A stretch of 31,270 bases of DNA from CAYGVT01 sp964353355 (lineage in GTDB: Archaea > Thermoplasmatota > DTKX01 > GCA-020343715). The translations under genes were made by a program, and so were the position numbers. The stretch is from the NCBI GenBank assembly GCA_964353355.1, contig CAYGVT010000047.1:1-31270 (forward strand), in the 5' to 3' direction. Of this stretch, positions 15,801 through 24,592 are shown one piece after another. Under the pieces are notes generated by a model. That model ran no database searches. It was not told the DNA's origin and was given only the letters and a program-made list of their open reading frames with translations. How positions within the stretch are numbered: position 1 is the first letter of the stretch; every line of letters starts with the position of its first letter.

Positions 15801-18800
15801 GGTTGTCCAGCTCCCCGAAGCGGAACGACGCGCCCGTGCCGTGGTTGTAGCCATCGAGCAGCCCGTCGCCGTCCGTGTCATTGAGTATCGGGCTGCTCTC
15901 GTACGACTCCTTGTCGTATGCACCATCGCAGTCCTTGTCCTCGCCTTCCCACAAGTTGAACTGGTTAGGCGTGCCCGTACAAATGACGAACCGAGGAGGG
16001 GATAGGGTCCAATCCCACCTGTAACCGTCAATCCAGCCGTCGGCCAGGCCGTCACCGTCCGAGTCGACGTCCGCGACGTTCTTGCTGCCGTCCCCATCGG
16101 TGTCCTGCGAGAGCGCCAGCTCGTCGCCGTCCTTGACGCCATCCCCGTCCGAGTCCGCGTCCACCATGTTCTCGTAGTCGTCGGAGTCCATGATGGTGAC
16201 GTTGTCCACCTCGAAATCGACGAATGGCTCTATCTCCTGGCCGTCCATGAGCCCGTCGTTGTCGGAGTCGCGGTCGCGGGCGTTGTTGAGCCAATCTGCC
16301 GAATCGCCCTCCGCGGCGGCGTAGGAGCACTCCTTCTCCCAATCGACCTCATCGCCATCGAAGATGCTATCCCCATCGGTATCTAGCTTGAACGGGTTCG
16401 CGAGGAAGAGCATCTTGTGGTAGTACGTCAGTGTCGGGGTATAGTTCCCAGTCTCCGGGCTGAGCGCGGCGTACAAGAACCTGATGCACTCGCCGGGATA
16501 GTACCTCGTGCCGTTTGTGTACTCGCTCGTCTCCCTCGGGTTAGAGCCGGGCTTCCATACGTAGATGGCGTGCTCGATGGTCGTCCCCGACGAGATGTTC
16601 AGGAACATCTGGGTGCGGTCGGGGAGGATGGCGAGCTCGATGACGTCCTTGCCTGCGCCCGGGAAGCCTACGAGGGGATTGTTGAAGATGCCCGTCGTGT
16701 TCGTCCTGTTGAACTCCACGACGTCGCAATCCGAGCCATTGGCATCGCCGTCGTAGTCGATGACGGTAGCCTCGCGGTAGCCGTCGTACCTGAACGCGCC
16801 CTCGACCGCGTTCGTCCTGAGGACCCAGTAGCACTCCTGGCCGTCCCGGAGGCCGTCCTCGTAGCTCATGCCACTCCTCTGGAACCGGTCGGTGTCGACG
16901 CACTTGGGGTCCGTCGCGGCGCAGTACTCCTCCAGGGTGGTCAGGCCGTCGCCCTCATGCGACACCGTGTAAAACGTGATGTGCATGGCCCTGCCGGGGG
17001 TCATGAGGGACCACTGCCCGGTCGCGGCGTTTCGGAGGTAGCTCGTCCATCCCGGGGTACCCAGCGGGATGCCGAAGTCGACGCCCCGCCACCTGACGAT
17101 GAACCAGTACACATAGTTGGCCCCGGTCTTGAGCACCGCCGCCAGGTCGCGGAAGGTGTATCCAGTGGTCTGACCGTCGGTGCTCGAGGTGGCCGAGGCT
17201 ATCATGTTGCTCCTGTCCGACGTGTCGGAGACGCTGGGGCACTTGAAGACCTCCAGCCCGACGCAGTCGGCCCTGACCCCATCGGACGCGTTGATATCGA
17301 TTATTACACTATCAAGGTACATATCGGCCGATACGGTGTACCGCATCGCGTAAGCGTCGTATAAGGATCCGGTGAGCTGGGTGTCGTTGTAAGGTGAGAA
17401 ATCAAGCTCTTCCGCCGGCTCCAGCTCCCCATCGTAGTCGTGCGTCGGGCCGGAATCAGACACGGTCGGATTGATAATGAGCTGCCCGCTGATGTAGCAG
17501 GGAGGCTTGACACTGTAGAGGACCTCGTACCCGTCTGCGACGCCGTCGGAATCGCTGTCGTCATCCTCCGGGTCGGTCTCGTAGGTCCCCACGCGCCTGC
17601 CGAGGTTCCACTTGCCGTCGCTGCCGTCGTCGAAGCTCCAGTTGCCGGCGGTGTCCTTCGCACCGTCGAGGTCGAAGTCCTCGCCCTCCCAGACCTCGGC
17701 CACGTTATTGCTGCTGCTCACGAAGCCCCAGTAGTCGGTGGAGTAGGGCGCCCTGTAGGCCTTGCCGTACAGGCCGAGGCTCACGGACTGGGTCGTGTAC
17801 TGGCCCTTCGAGTACGCGACGGGGTCGTAGTACCAGCCGTCGATGCAGCCGTCCGGCAAGCCGTCTCCGTCACCGTCGGGGATGTTCGGGTCCGTGGTCG
17901 TTGTGTTGTCGGCGTCCCAGTTCTGGAACGCCGTCGCCGTCGTGGACGTCAGGTTCTCGGCCTTCCCCTGACAGTATCGCATCACGCGCTCCCACAGCGA
18001 CGAGCTCGTCTCGGTCGTGTCCCAGACGGTGAACTGGTCGGTCTCGACCTGGGTCATCCCCATCTCGACGCGGTCCCTGATGCCGTCGAAGTCCGAGTCC
18101 CTGTTGCCAGGGTCGGTCCTCGCGTTGACCTCGTATAGGTCGGAGATGCCGTCCTCGTCGGCGTCGGCGGCGAGCGGGAACAGCTCGAGGTCGGCTTCCA
18201 CGCCGTCCAAGAGGAGGTCGCTGTCCACGTCACCGTCATAGGGCTCGCACCCGCGGTGGAGCGCGAGGCCGAAGTCGATGTCGAGCAAGTCCAGCCGGGT
18301 GATCGTGCCGGCGAACGGTTGGTCATCTATGAGCGATTGCGGTACCCTGTCCAGGTCCAGGCCGACCCTCAGGTAGTAGTTGACGTTCGCGACCAGCGAG
18401 ACGTTCAGTGCGGCGTCGAAGAACGCCTGGAGGTAGACCTGCTCGAGGTCGAAGGAGGGCTGGGTTATCGCCGCGGGCTTCGCGTGGAAGGCATCTGGGG
18501 GCAGCTCGACCGGGACGTACCCCTTCTTGCTGGTCGTCGAGTTCACGAGCGTGCTGAGCGTGATGTAGGTGGCGTTCTCGATGAACATCCTCAGGTACGC
18601 CTCGTCCACGGCGAACATCGCCACGCCGACCGAGCCGCGGGAGTAGTCGTTGGCCTTGCTGCCCTGGTAGGTGTAGCCGTCGCCCCCTCCGGTGTAGAGG
18701 CCGCCAGTGTACCCGGACCCCCGTATCTCGTCGATGCTGCAGCCGGAGTAGTCCCCCGGGACGTTCATGCGCAGCAGCAGCTTGCTTATCTTCTTCTGGT

Positions 18801-21800
18801 AGCCGTTCTCCGGCAGTATCCTGAGCTCGTATGCGCCGGTCGTCGGGACCTTGAACGTCACCTCGACCCAGCTGTCCTCCGGGTAGCCCTGCTGGACGCG
18901 CGCGTCCTTCGCGGCGTCCACCGAGCGGAGCGCGGCGCCGGTCTGGTGGAAGAACCCCGTGAACGCGCTCCCCCCAGGCATGTTGCCGGGATAGACCGAG
19001 CCCATGTAGCACGCCGAGAAGGAGCTCATGTCCTCGAACTCGAACCTCTCGGCCCCGATGACGGAGAAGACCTCGGGACCGTCCCAGAGGCCGTCGTGGT
19101 CGAGGTCGATGTCGTCAGGGTCGGTGGGATAGAACGTCAGCACCCCGCCGGCATCGCCGGACCTCCGCTCGTCCCTGTGGTACTGGGCCCAGGCCGAGCC
19201 CCCCACGAACCAGACGCCGCCGCCGTTCCAGCACCTGACGCCGCCGGTGCCCGAGTCCCCGTCGATATTGAAGAAGGCCTCGAGGTAGCCGTCCCTGTCC
19301 AGGTCACCGAGGACCGGCGACCCTATGTACGGCTCGGGGGTCTGGGTGGACACTATCTGGTCGAACACCTTCGGGGACTGGCTCGAGGTGATGCCGGCCG
19401 CCAGGTCGATGCACCTGAGGTAGGTGCCCGCGTTGTACCCGGTGGGCAACGTGGCCATGTAGTAGAGCCTGTCGTCCACGTAGCAGGGCGTCCTCGACAG
19501 GATGTTCCCGTTGAACCAGCCCGAGGTCCACTGGCCATAGCCGTTCGTCTGCGAGATGCGGACAACGGACGTGTCGGTCGTTGGCGAGGTCCTCCGGATG
19601 ATGACGTAGACCGAATCCCCGGCGACGACCGGCTCGGTCACGACCTTGGTGTTACTCGGGGACTTGTAGCTCCACACCTTCGCGGGCGCGGCCGCCGTGT
19701 CGAACGAGTACGCGTCGACGTAGGTGTATGGCGTCATGTTGTAGTAGGAGATGATTATCTTCCCGTTTGCGACGGCCGGCGTACCGAGCGGGTCCGCGTT
19801 CGTCGTCAGCGTCCCGCTCTGGACGAGTGCGCCGGTCGAGTTCAGTATCCTCACATAGCGCGCGACCGAGGGGGAGGTCCTCTTCACGAGGAGGACGATG
19901 TAGTCCCCGCAGACCACCGGGGTCGTGAGGATGTAGTGGTTCGCCCCCGGGGCATAGGTCCACAGGAGACTTCCATTGCCGAGCGAGTAGCCCCTTGCCG
20001 ACTGGTCGCACGCCAGGACCACCTGCTCCCCGAGCACGGCCTGGCCGATGATGTTGTCATACTGGACATTGCTGTTGTTCCAGACCTCGTCCCCGTCCTC
20101 GTCGACAAGGCGCAGCCACCTCGTCCCGGAGGTCTGCGTCACGGCATAGACGACACCGCCATCCGTCGACGTCGGAGAGGTTACCTTACTGACAACGCCA
20201 GTCGCGGACGCGACGGTCGTCCCGTTACTACCATAGATGACCCTCAGGTGGGGGCTGGCGGTCGAGGTCGTGAATATCCTGTCCTCGAATATCGCGGGAG
20301 TCGTGTCGGATGCGCGCTGGAACACGTTCTGGCTCTGCCACCCGGACGTGCAGTCGTCGACGACCATGACCAGGCCGAGCTTGTCGATGGTGCAGGTGCC
20401 CGATATAAGCGTGACCTTGAGCTTCTTCGGCGGCGGGGAGTCGCCCGACTTGATCCTCAGCCCGGTCAGGGTGTACCATGTCGGCTGGGGGGAATCGACG
20501 GACAGCGTCTGGTTGAAGGCATCCTGCACAGGGAGGTAGAAGTTCACGTCCGCGGTGGAACAGGCCCTCACCTTGATGACGTAGTAGCCGGCCGGCAGCG
20601 GGCCCAGCTGCACGGGCAGCAGGTCGTTAAGCTCGAACTCCAGGTACTCGTCCTCCTCATCGAGTTGGCACGCATGCCCGTTCGAGTAGTTCCAGTCCTC
20701 CACGACCATGCCCGTGTCGCTGAACGTGTCGGCATGCTCCGCTTCGAGCCATACGGTGCCGTCCCGGCGCTCGTCGCCCTCCGGCATGAGGTCGCCGTCC
20801 GTGTCGCTGACGGTAGGGTCCGTGACCTGGCCGCCGGACGTGGCCCTGATGGCGTTGCCAGGGAGCATCTTCGGGCTGATGCAGAGCCTATCGATGTGCA
20901 CGGTGCCGTCGTTGCCAGGAACTGCCGTGATGTTGATGAACAGCCGGCATGCGGAGGTAAGGCTGAACCACCTCGTAGAGAACCAGTAGTAGTCCTCGCT
21001 CAGCGGGAACGTGTCGTTCAGCAGGACCGTCCCGACCGAGTTCTTAATCAGCACCGTCATGCCATCGCTGGCATGGTCCGAGCGGGCCCGGACCATCAGC
21101 ATATAGTACTGAGGGGACACCTGGAACGTCTCGAAGAACGTGTCCTTGTTGATGATGAGGTCCGTGCCGTTCCAGGGGACGAGCGCCCTCCCGTCGATGG
21201 CGAACGGGTCCTCGACTATCTGCGATGGGCCGTAGCCGTGGCTCTCTGCCTCGAGCCAGAGCCTGTCCCCTGGGTCCTCCTTGACGTCCGGCACCAGGTC
21301 GCCGTCCATGTCGCCGGTGTGGTAGATGACGAGCTCGCGGCTCGTGCTCATGTACACGTGGGCCACGGTGAGGTTGGCCGTTATCGTATGCGGGGACCTG
21401 ATGTCCCAGGCGCTCGAGCTCTGGACGTACTCGACGAGCGCCTGCTGCGGTATCCAACCGGTCGCGTTGGTGCTGGCGTTGGACACGACGGCCGCGCCCT
21501 TGTCCTTGATCTCGACCGGATGGCTCACCCAAGGTGTATCGAACTCCCCAAGCACCTGGAGGTCCAGATACCACTTCACCGTCAGGTGGCCCGACGCGCC
21601 GGTCAGGTCCGAGTTGCCCTTGTTGAAGTAGGTGTTCAACGCCACGAGCTCCGCGGACGACTCGACCTTGATGTCCGACTGACCGGACCACTCGACGGAG
21701 CAGTTGACAAGCGTCAGGTTGCCGGATGCGAGCCTGACGCCGTGATCGTCGGAGCGGAGGATCTCCAGGTTCGCCAGGCTCGTCGCCACGTTCTGGGCGA

Positions 21801-23577
21801 GGACGCCGACCTCGTTCTCCTCGAGGGTGTTGCTGCCCATGGTCGGCGTGCCCGCGTCCACCATCAGGCCCGCGCCGGCCGAGTGGAGGGTGATGACGTT
21901 CCCACTGACCGTAGGAGAGGAACCCATGATGTTGACGCCGTTGAGGTCGTTCTCGTGGATGGTGTTGTTGATGACCTCGGGAGCTCCCCCGCTCGTGACG
22001 TTCAGACCGTGGAGATTCTCATATATATCGGTCCCGTAGACCAATCCTCCGGCATCAGAGATGATGATGCCGGTCCCCGCGTTCCCGTGGACCTCGCATT
22101 CGGTGACGTTGAGCTCGCTGTCAGACGTGATGTAGAGCCCGTCGGCACCGTTGGCCGATATCTCGGTCTCGGACACGTTCCCGACGCAGTTGAACAGATA
22201 GACGCCCTTCCCAGTATTATCCCTGACCTCCGACTGCAGCAGGTCGATGTGGGCGTTGCTCGCGTGGACGCCGTCTGAGGCGGAGTTGTTGAACACGGAC
22301 TGGAAGAGCGTGAGGTTGCCGCTGCTGGCATCGATGCCGTGGTTGCTCGAGTGCTGGACGGTGGCGTTCCTGAGCGATACGTTCCCCCAGGACACCTTGA
22401 TGCCGTCGTAGGTGTAGTTGACGCGGGAGTCCTGGACGGTGAGGTTGCCGCTGCAGTTGAAGTTGTAGGCCTTGTCGCCCTTCTCGTGCGAGGGCTCGAC
22501 CCAGGACCTGTAGACGTTGAACGACGCGTTCGGATGCACCTGTATATTGTACTCGTTCACAGTGTCGTGGTCCACCCGCAGCGTGACGTTGTAGAGGTTT
22601 AGCGCGCCCCCCGAGACGATGTCCAGGTCGCTCTGGAGGAGGATGAGGGAGTCGTAGTACCACTCGTTGTCCGTCACGGGGGAGGAGATGGTGGGGTCGA
22701 TGTAGACCGGGTACCTGGTCGTCGGCGAGGCGAGGAACTCCCAGGGGACGACGATGGACAACTCGGCTCCTTGAGCTGTCTCAATGACCTGGAGCCTGCC
22801 AACGGACCACTTCGCCGGGGGAGTGGCGGTGTCCGAGGGGACGGTAATTGCTCGAGATTCATCGACCCTGTCGGAGGAATCGAACATGACCGGCGGGGCG
22901 AGGCGCAGCACCTCCTTCCCGCGGGTGTCAAGCATCGAGACGAGCCCGTTCGTGTCTATCGAGCCACCGACCCGGCCGGAATCAGGCTGGACGGGCTCCA
23001 GCGCGCTCGGGGCGTATCGCAGCAATGTCTTGATGGTCAGGTCGCTGCGCAGGAAGGGCTGGGGGTCCTTGAGGATGAAGTACTCCTTCAATCCGTTCGC
23101 TCCGACCGTGAACTCAAGGTCTATGTCCTCGAACACGTCAGGGTAGAGGATGGAGTTGCCCGTGACCATGCCCGTGCTACGGTCGATGGGCACGATGTTG
23201 CTGTTCTCGTAGGACAGCCCGAGGACCTCGTACCCGACCTCAACCTCGGGGTTCCTGAGCTGGACATCCATCCCATGGATGATGGGCGGGAATGTCATGC
23301 TCATTGAAAGCCCGCTTCCATGATGACTTCCGCCGGCCTTCTTGGGGGAATGGATGTCCATGTCCCAAACGAGGACGTTCCGACCGTTCAGCTGGTCATC
23401 GTCCTTGGGTAGGTCGTTGAACGCCACGTAGAAGGCCGCGCCGATCATGATGGCGACCATGAAGAGTGCGGCAGCGCGCTTGCCCCACACTGACGGTCTC
23501 GAGATAGACCGCAACCCCTCAGCGGGCATGTTCACAGCCACCTGCGTAATAGCATAGTGAAGATGGTAGAAAAGCAT
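12034..23577 (-). CDS. Giant chimeric surface protein: Rhs-like lead-in, beta-helix, PQQ propeller, TSP3 array, AT-rich six-helix membrane tail
   Basis: A 3847-residue exported protein. In order: signal anchor (about 36-54); a lead-in with YPDVF (145-149) and YPVYIDPT (289-296), as seen ahead of many Rhs/YD-type surface proteins; a right-handed beta-helix of NosD type (about 310-650); three carbohydrate-binding-like modules opening LEAE or FEFED, each near a TSP3 motif; a PQQ-like propeller (about 1116-1416); a long run of thrombospondin type 3 calcium repeats (DxDxDGxxD; about 1780-3420); an Ig-like domain; an amphipathic region; and about six membrane helices (about 3610-3847). N-glycosylation sequons are frequent. 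A start at Met 17 (23529) is likelier, having AGGTGG 8 nt upstream. The last ~280 codons are AT-rich, unlike the rest, while the frame stays open: an in-frame chimera. Ligand and role are unknown. Confidence 0.88.
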   Translation of the reverse strand: MLFYHLHYAITQVAVNMPAEGLRSISRPSVWGKRAAALFMVAIMIGAAFYVAFNDLPKDDDQLNGRNVLVWDMDIHSPKKAGGSHHGSGLSMSMTFPPIIHGMDVQLRNPEVEVGYEVLGLSYENSNIVPIDRSTGMVTGNSILYPDVFEDIDLEFTVGANGLKEYFILKDPQPFLRSDLTIKTLLRYAPSALEPVQPDSGRVGGSIDTNGLVSMLDTRGKEVLRLAPPVMFDSSDRVDESRAITVPSDTATPPAKWSVGRLQVIETAQGAELSIVVPWEFLASPTTRYPVYIDPTISSPVTDNEWYYDSLILLQSDLDIVSGGALNLYNVTLRVDHDTVNEYNIQVHPNASFNVYRSWVEPSHEKGDKAYNFNCSGNLTVQDSRVNYTYDGIKVSWGNVSLRNATVQHSSNHGIDASSGNLTLFQSVFNNSASDGVHASNAHIDLLQSEVRDNTGKGVYLFNCVGNVSETEISANGADGLYITSDSELNVTECEVHGNAGTGIIISDAGGLVYGTDIYENLHGLNVTSGGAPEVINNTIHENDLNGVNIMGSSPTVSGNVITLHSAGAGLMVDAGTPTMGSNTLEENEVGVLAQNVATSLANLEILRSDDHGVRLASGNLTLVNCSVEWSGQSDIKVESSAELVALNTYFNKGNSDLTGASGHLTVKWYLDLQVLGEFDTPWVSHPVEIKDKGAAVVSNASTNATGWIPQQALVEYVQSSSAWDIRSPHTITANLTVAHVYMSTSRELVIYHTGDMDGDLVPDVKEDPGDRLWLEAESHGYGPSQIVEDPFAIDGRALVPWNGTDLIINKDTFFETFQVSPQYYMLMVRARSDHASDGMTVLIKNSVGTVLLNDTFPLSEDYYWFSTRWFSLTSACRLFINITAVPGNDGTVHIDRLCISPKMLPGNAIRATSGGQVTDPTVSDTDGDLMPEGDERRDGTVWLEAEHADTFSDTGMVVEDWNYSNGHACQLDEEDEYLEFELNDLLPVQLGPLPAGYYVIKVRACSTADVNFYLPVQDAFNQTLSVDSPQPTWYTLTGLRIKSGDSPPPKKLKVTLISGTCTIDKLGLVMVVDDCTSGWQSQNVFQRASDTTPAIFEDRIFTTSTASPHLRVIYGSNGTTVASATGVVSKVTSPTSTDGGVVYAVTQTSGTRWLRLVDEDGDEVWNNSNVQYDNIIGQAVLGEQVVLACDQSARGYSLGNGSLLWTYAPGANHYILTTPVVCGDYIVLLVKRTSPSVARYVRILNSTGALVQSGTLTTNADPLGTPAVANGKIIISYYNMTPYTYVDAYSFDTAAAPAKVWSYKSPSNTKVVTEPVVAGDSVYVIIRRTSPTTDTSVVRISQTNGYGQWTSGWFNGNILSRTPCYVDDRLYYMATLPTGYNAGTYLRCIDLAAGITSSQSPKVFDQIVSTQTPEPYIGSPVLGDLDRDGYLEAFFNIDGDSGTGGVRCWNGGGVWFVGGSAWAQYHRDERRSGDAGGVLTFYPTDPDDIDLDHDGLWDGPEVFSVIGAERFEFEDMSSFSACYMGSVYPGNMPGGSAFTGFFHQTGAALRSVDAAKDARVQQGYPEDSWVEVTFKVPTTGAYELRILPENGYQKKISKLLLRMNVPGDYSGCSIDEIRGSGYTGGLYTGGGDGYTYQGSKANDYSRGSVGVAMFAVDEAYLRMFIENATYITLSTLVNSTTSKKGYVPVELPPDAFHAKPAAITQPSFDLEQVYLQAFFDAALNVSLVANVNYYLRVGLDLDRVPQSLIDDQPFAGTITRLDLLDIDFGLALHRGCEPYDGDVDSDLLLDGVEADLELFPLAADADEDGISDLYEVNARTDPGNRDSDFDGIRDRVEMGMTQVETDQFTVWDTTETSSSLWERVMRYCQGKAENLTSTTATAFQNWDADNTTTTDPNIPDGDGDGLPDGCIDGWYYDPVAYSKGQYTTQSVSLGLYGKAYRAPYSTDYWGFVSSSNNVAEVWEGEDFDLDGAKDTAGNWSFDDGSDGKWNLGRRVGTYETDPEDDDSDSDGVADGYEVLYSVKPPCYISGQLIINPTVSDSGPTHDYDGELEPAEELDFSPYNDTQLTGSLYDAYAMRYTVSADMYLDSVIIDINASDGVRADCVGLEVFKCPSVSDTSDRSNMIASATSSTDGQTTGYTFRDLAAVLKTGANYVYWFIVRWRGVDFGIPLGTPGWTSYLRNAATGQWSLMTPGRAMHITFYTVSHEGDGLTTLEEYCAATDPKCVDTDRFQRSGMSYEDGLRDGQECYWVLRTNAVEGAFRYDGYREATVIDYDGDANGSDCDVVEFNRTNTTGIFNNPLVGFPGAGKDVIELAILPDRTQMFLNISSGTTIEHAIYVWKPGSNPRETSEYTNGTRYYPGECIRFLYAALSPETGNYTPTLTYYHKMLFLANPFKLDTDGDSIFDGDEVDWEKECSYAAAEGDSADWLNNARDRDSDNDGLMDGQEIEPFVDFEVDNVTIMDSDDYENMVDADSDGDGVKDGDELALSQDTDGDGSKNVADVDSDGDGLADGWIDGYRWDWTLSPPRFVICTGTPNQFNLWEGEDKDCDGAYDKESYESSPILNDTDGDGLLDGYNHGTGASFRFGELDNQTLGGYTAAGHTNQTNADTDADGLTDYMEVAGWNLTVGLRTSGQGYVFEASERTVMSDPTKNNTDDDELLDLAEFRFSDPTKNDTDLDGWLDHEEDSNGNGWVDTGETNPSDADTDDDGLLDGYELIDGHYMGEDADRDGDYDAGTDADPLNSDTDGDLLPDGAEHKLSATLKGDGYNDADSDGKINILDTDSDDDGLTDFEEACKSPLDTYDNGTGSSETDPYDPDTDNDGLYDGAEPTPGMDLPADNDGYTNGHDTNSNGDGGSDDNNETYVVFRTNAPLISGSWKHSYTGGGVWIAVDKNVSILHADDANPVPDYALDLSWGNAAFVYSSTNTSQPEGMGAELFVSKDYSQGHHIDNVTLRTPEGYTIYNASNGRIVVKVSSEIYYVFTHPGSEPSGYNSSKHNAIGFVGKRQEVYDWRKAITDDSDCDGVANSIDPMDYDADSDNDGVPDGREILGGVNLDNDGIPNWLDPDSDADGITDGTEMGYTEPVPGCTAYSGTNTSATFPGSNRTTWTADADPSTMTSPISADTDGDGFYDGWYDSYTNGILDGNETKGESTFNSGIISNYHNGKVDASECDPNDDDTDDDGLGDEDEWKNLSLDPLDPDSDADGLWDGLEMGVTVGLAGTDLALFVPDNDPKNQTDPTNDDTDGDGLLDGFEDRDHDGARDSNETNANLTDTDGDSLEDGDEDANADHIVNVNEDNEYTETDPLCNDTDADGLLDGGTSGEDEDSDAVVDEGETDPKKQDTDGDGLSDGIELGGWQISVYYEATGEKKVGYPKNVSSEPLEPDSDDDDLIDGAEFENATDPTVADTDGDGMTDLEELTADEPSDPCGVEGTPPNLTDLRIESVPVYRTLFGDLKYKWGSKLVVVVRAYDNVGLSWLEFKLKDIGTERWTFEEGKKDDYAFAMFEKEFLKSLVSGYDLNITVSDINGNVAFLERHINSLWEDFVAWLLEGIKSLCQFMMELASKAIAWIWNFIENIIHSVLEPIQGVSSRVVDSNLIKFEILLSEYENTGDISSQTQESIPGIFYNQLYVSVFIILSCIFLISKIIEYFAPFISGLVIGVTLAIIVIIVAVLASGIPFEKSVTVDSILSMNSELNGNKIKADINDFIFKEIYDDRSISLSTVLAIIGAIVDWAIIVWTLIETASPIADVLLCTASGVCLIAGIFFNYVLYNDLLEKYEDKSVKFLHALFNFLLGVTGTILGVIGIILVCKEPKPSLGLTLACIISVILNSVNYCQAASIALKNQP
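13330..18240 (-). repeat. Coding array of thrombospondin type 3 (calcium-binding) repeats
   Basis: Dozens of degenerate units encode the pattern DTDGDGLxDGxE, spaced irregularly and interrupted by a few longer insertions (for example 16400-17400). The DNA repeats phrases such as CCGTCGCCGTCCGTGTC. The acidic side chains bind calcium and make a stiff stalk in known TSP3 proteins. Patches of lower G+C (about 13555-13740 and 13955-14215) interrupt the G+C-rich array. Confidence 0.85.
23538..23543 (-). promoter_or_regulatory. Ribosome binding site favouring the shorter start of the giant gene
   Basis: The minus strand reads AGGTGG, with 8 nt to the ATG at 23529. No comparable site precedes the ATG at 23577. 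Starting at 23529 places the signal anchor about 20 residues from the N-terminus, a more usual distance. Confidence 0.5.
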
Positions 23578-23997
23578 TTCGATGTCATCGATTGAACAAA
23601 TCGGATGTTTCTACGCACCTTTGTATTCATGAGAAATTAGCATTCGGGTTCGATTCGTTTTTCCTGGCTATTCCTTTAAAGGATGTGGCTCGTCGAGGGC
23701 AGATACCGGTTGGAGCTGGACGTGACCTGACCATCGCCAGTGCGCAACGCAGCGAAAATCCTGGGAATATGCCAGGTGAACGCCTTCATTCCCATGGCAT
23801 ATCGCGCCTTTTCGGACGTATTCCTGTCCAGGATGGGTATGAGGTCATGGATGAAGGATTAGGAGCATCCGCGATAGGGTTCTGCAGCGTGGCGTCTTCG
23901 TTAACGCTGCCAGGGTCAGGCGTGGAAGAGGGTTGTCTGGGACGATCGGGCTGTCCTCCGACCTTCGCGTGGATGTCGACATCGAGATATATGCGCG

Positions 23998-24260
23998 ATA
24001 TCTTTTTTTATTCGTATAAAATAGGCTCATTTCTTGTCGATACCCCATTATACACCAGGATAGCGGTACTGGTACGGGGATATGGGTGGCGGGGTACAGG
24101 CGTACGGGAGTACGGGTAGGGCGCGGCCAGCCGGCGGCGGGGCGGGGCGCGCGGGGCGGCGGGGGTACGGGCGGGCCGGGATGGGTGGTCAGCACCGGGA
24201 AATGTGCATGATCCCGCAGCGATTCTCGTCCGGCGGGACACCACCTGTGGGTGGGGAATG
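23998..24260 (+). repeat. GTAC-rich dispersed repeat, copy B
   Basis: It begins ATATCTT, shares CACCAGGATA..GGTACTGGTAC with copy A, and has GTACAGG exactly 50 nt after CCCA (24044 to 24094), as in A and C. It ends GGCGGGACACCACC...GGTGGGGAATG (24232-24260), matching 24 of 29 bases of copy A. Total length is 263 bp against 267 bp for the same span in A. The terminal hairpin CCACC-TGTG-GGTGG keeps its stem while its loop differs from that of copy A. Confidence 0.75.
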
Positions 24261-24365
24261 GGGCTTGGAGCAAATCGAGGATGGCACGCGAACGATGCGT
24301 TTCGGATTAGCAATCCCGGTCATCTAGTGGCAGACCTCTTCCCTTCACCCCGCATAACATCCTTC

Positions 24366-24393
24366 GGTACAGGTTTATGGGTCCCCATAAACC
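24366..24393. repeat. Repeat fragment fused to a 22-bp near-perfect palindrome
   Basis: GGTACAGGTTTATGGG (24366-24381) matches 15 of 16 bases of copy A at 10876-10891. Its last ten bases form one arm of a palindrome, GGTTTATGGG then TC then CCCATAAACC (24372-24393). The two-base centre argues for a protein-binding site or cruciform rather than an RNA hairpin. Confidence 0.5.
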
Positions 24394-24563
24394 CGGATGC
24401 CCGGCGTGAAGGCCTAGTGATTCAGTCCACCCTCGAAATATGCCTGATATCATCGCAACCGTGTTCTTATCATCGACACTGAATGCATTGCTTACGAGAC
24501 CACCCGGATGATTTCCCAATTCATACAATCCATGATTATCTGCGATACATCTCATGGAACGCC

Positions 24564-24569
24564 TATATT
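24564..24569 (+). promoter_or_regulatory. TATA box of the CARF-PIN operon
   Basis: TATATT is centred 26 nt before the ATG at 24593. This predicts a leaderless mRNA and supports that ATG over the one at 24554. Confidence 0.5.
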
Positions 24570-24592
24570 GCCCCGCTCAGTTCCATTTATCC

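Larger units (their letters stand above)
23578..24592. other. Divergent intergenic region, about 1 kb
   Basis: It lies between the second giant gene (-) and the CARF gene (+). It holds repeat copy B (23998-24260) and the hairpin fragment (24366-24393). From 23578 to 23997 I find no convincing gene; a 175-residue ORF on the + strand overlaps the repeat and lacks a ribosome binding site. A run of seven T residues starts at 24003. Confidence 0.5.

Noticed and set aside
18256..22278. A 1340-codon ORF on the + strand
   Set aside because: Shadow of the giant minus-strand gene, rich in Arg, Val and Asp without any domain; the minus frame has beta-helix, propeller and TSP3 motifs.
24003..24009. Run of T residues as a transcription terminator
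   Set aside because: It is at the start of repeat copy B, no gene on the + strand ends just before it, and there is no preceding stem.
23592..24119. A 175-codon ORF on the + strand upstream of the CARF operon
   Set aside because: Runs into repeat copy B, has no ribosome binding site, and the frame is not kept in other copies of the repeat.
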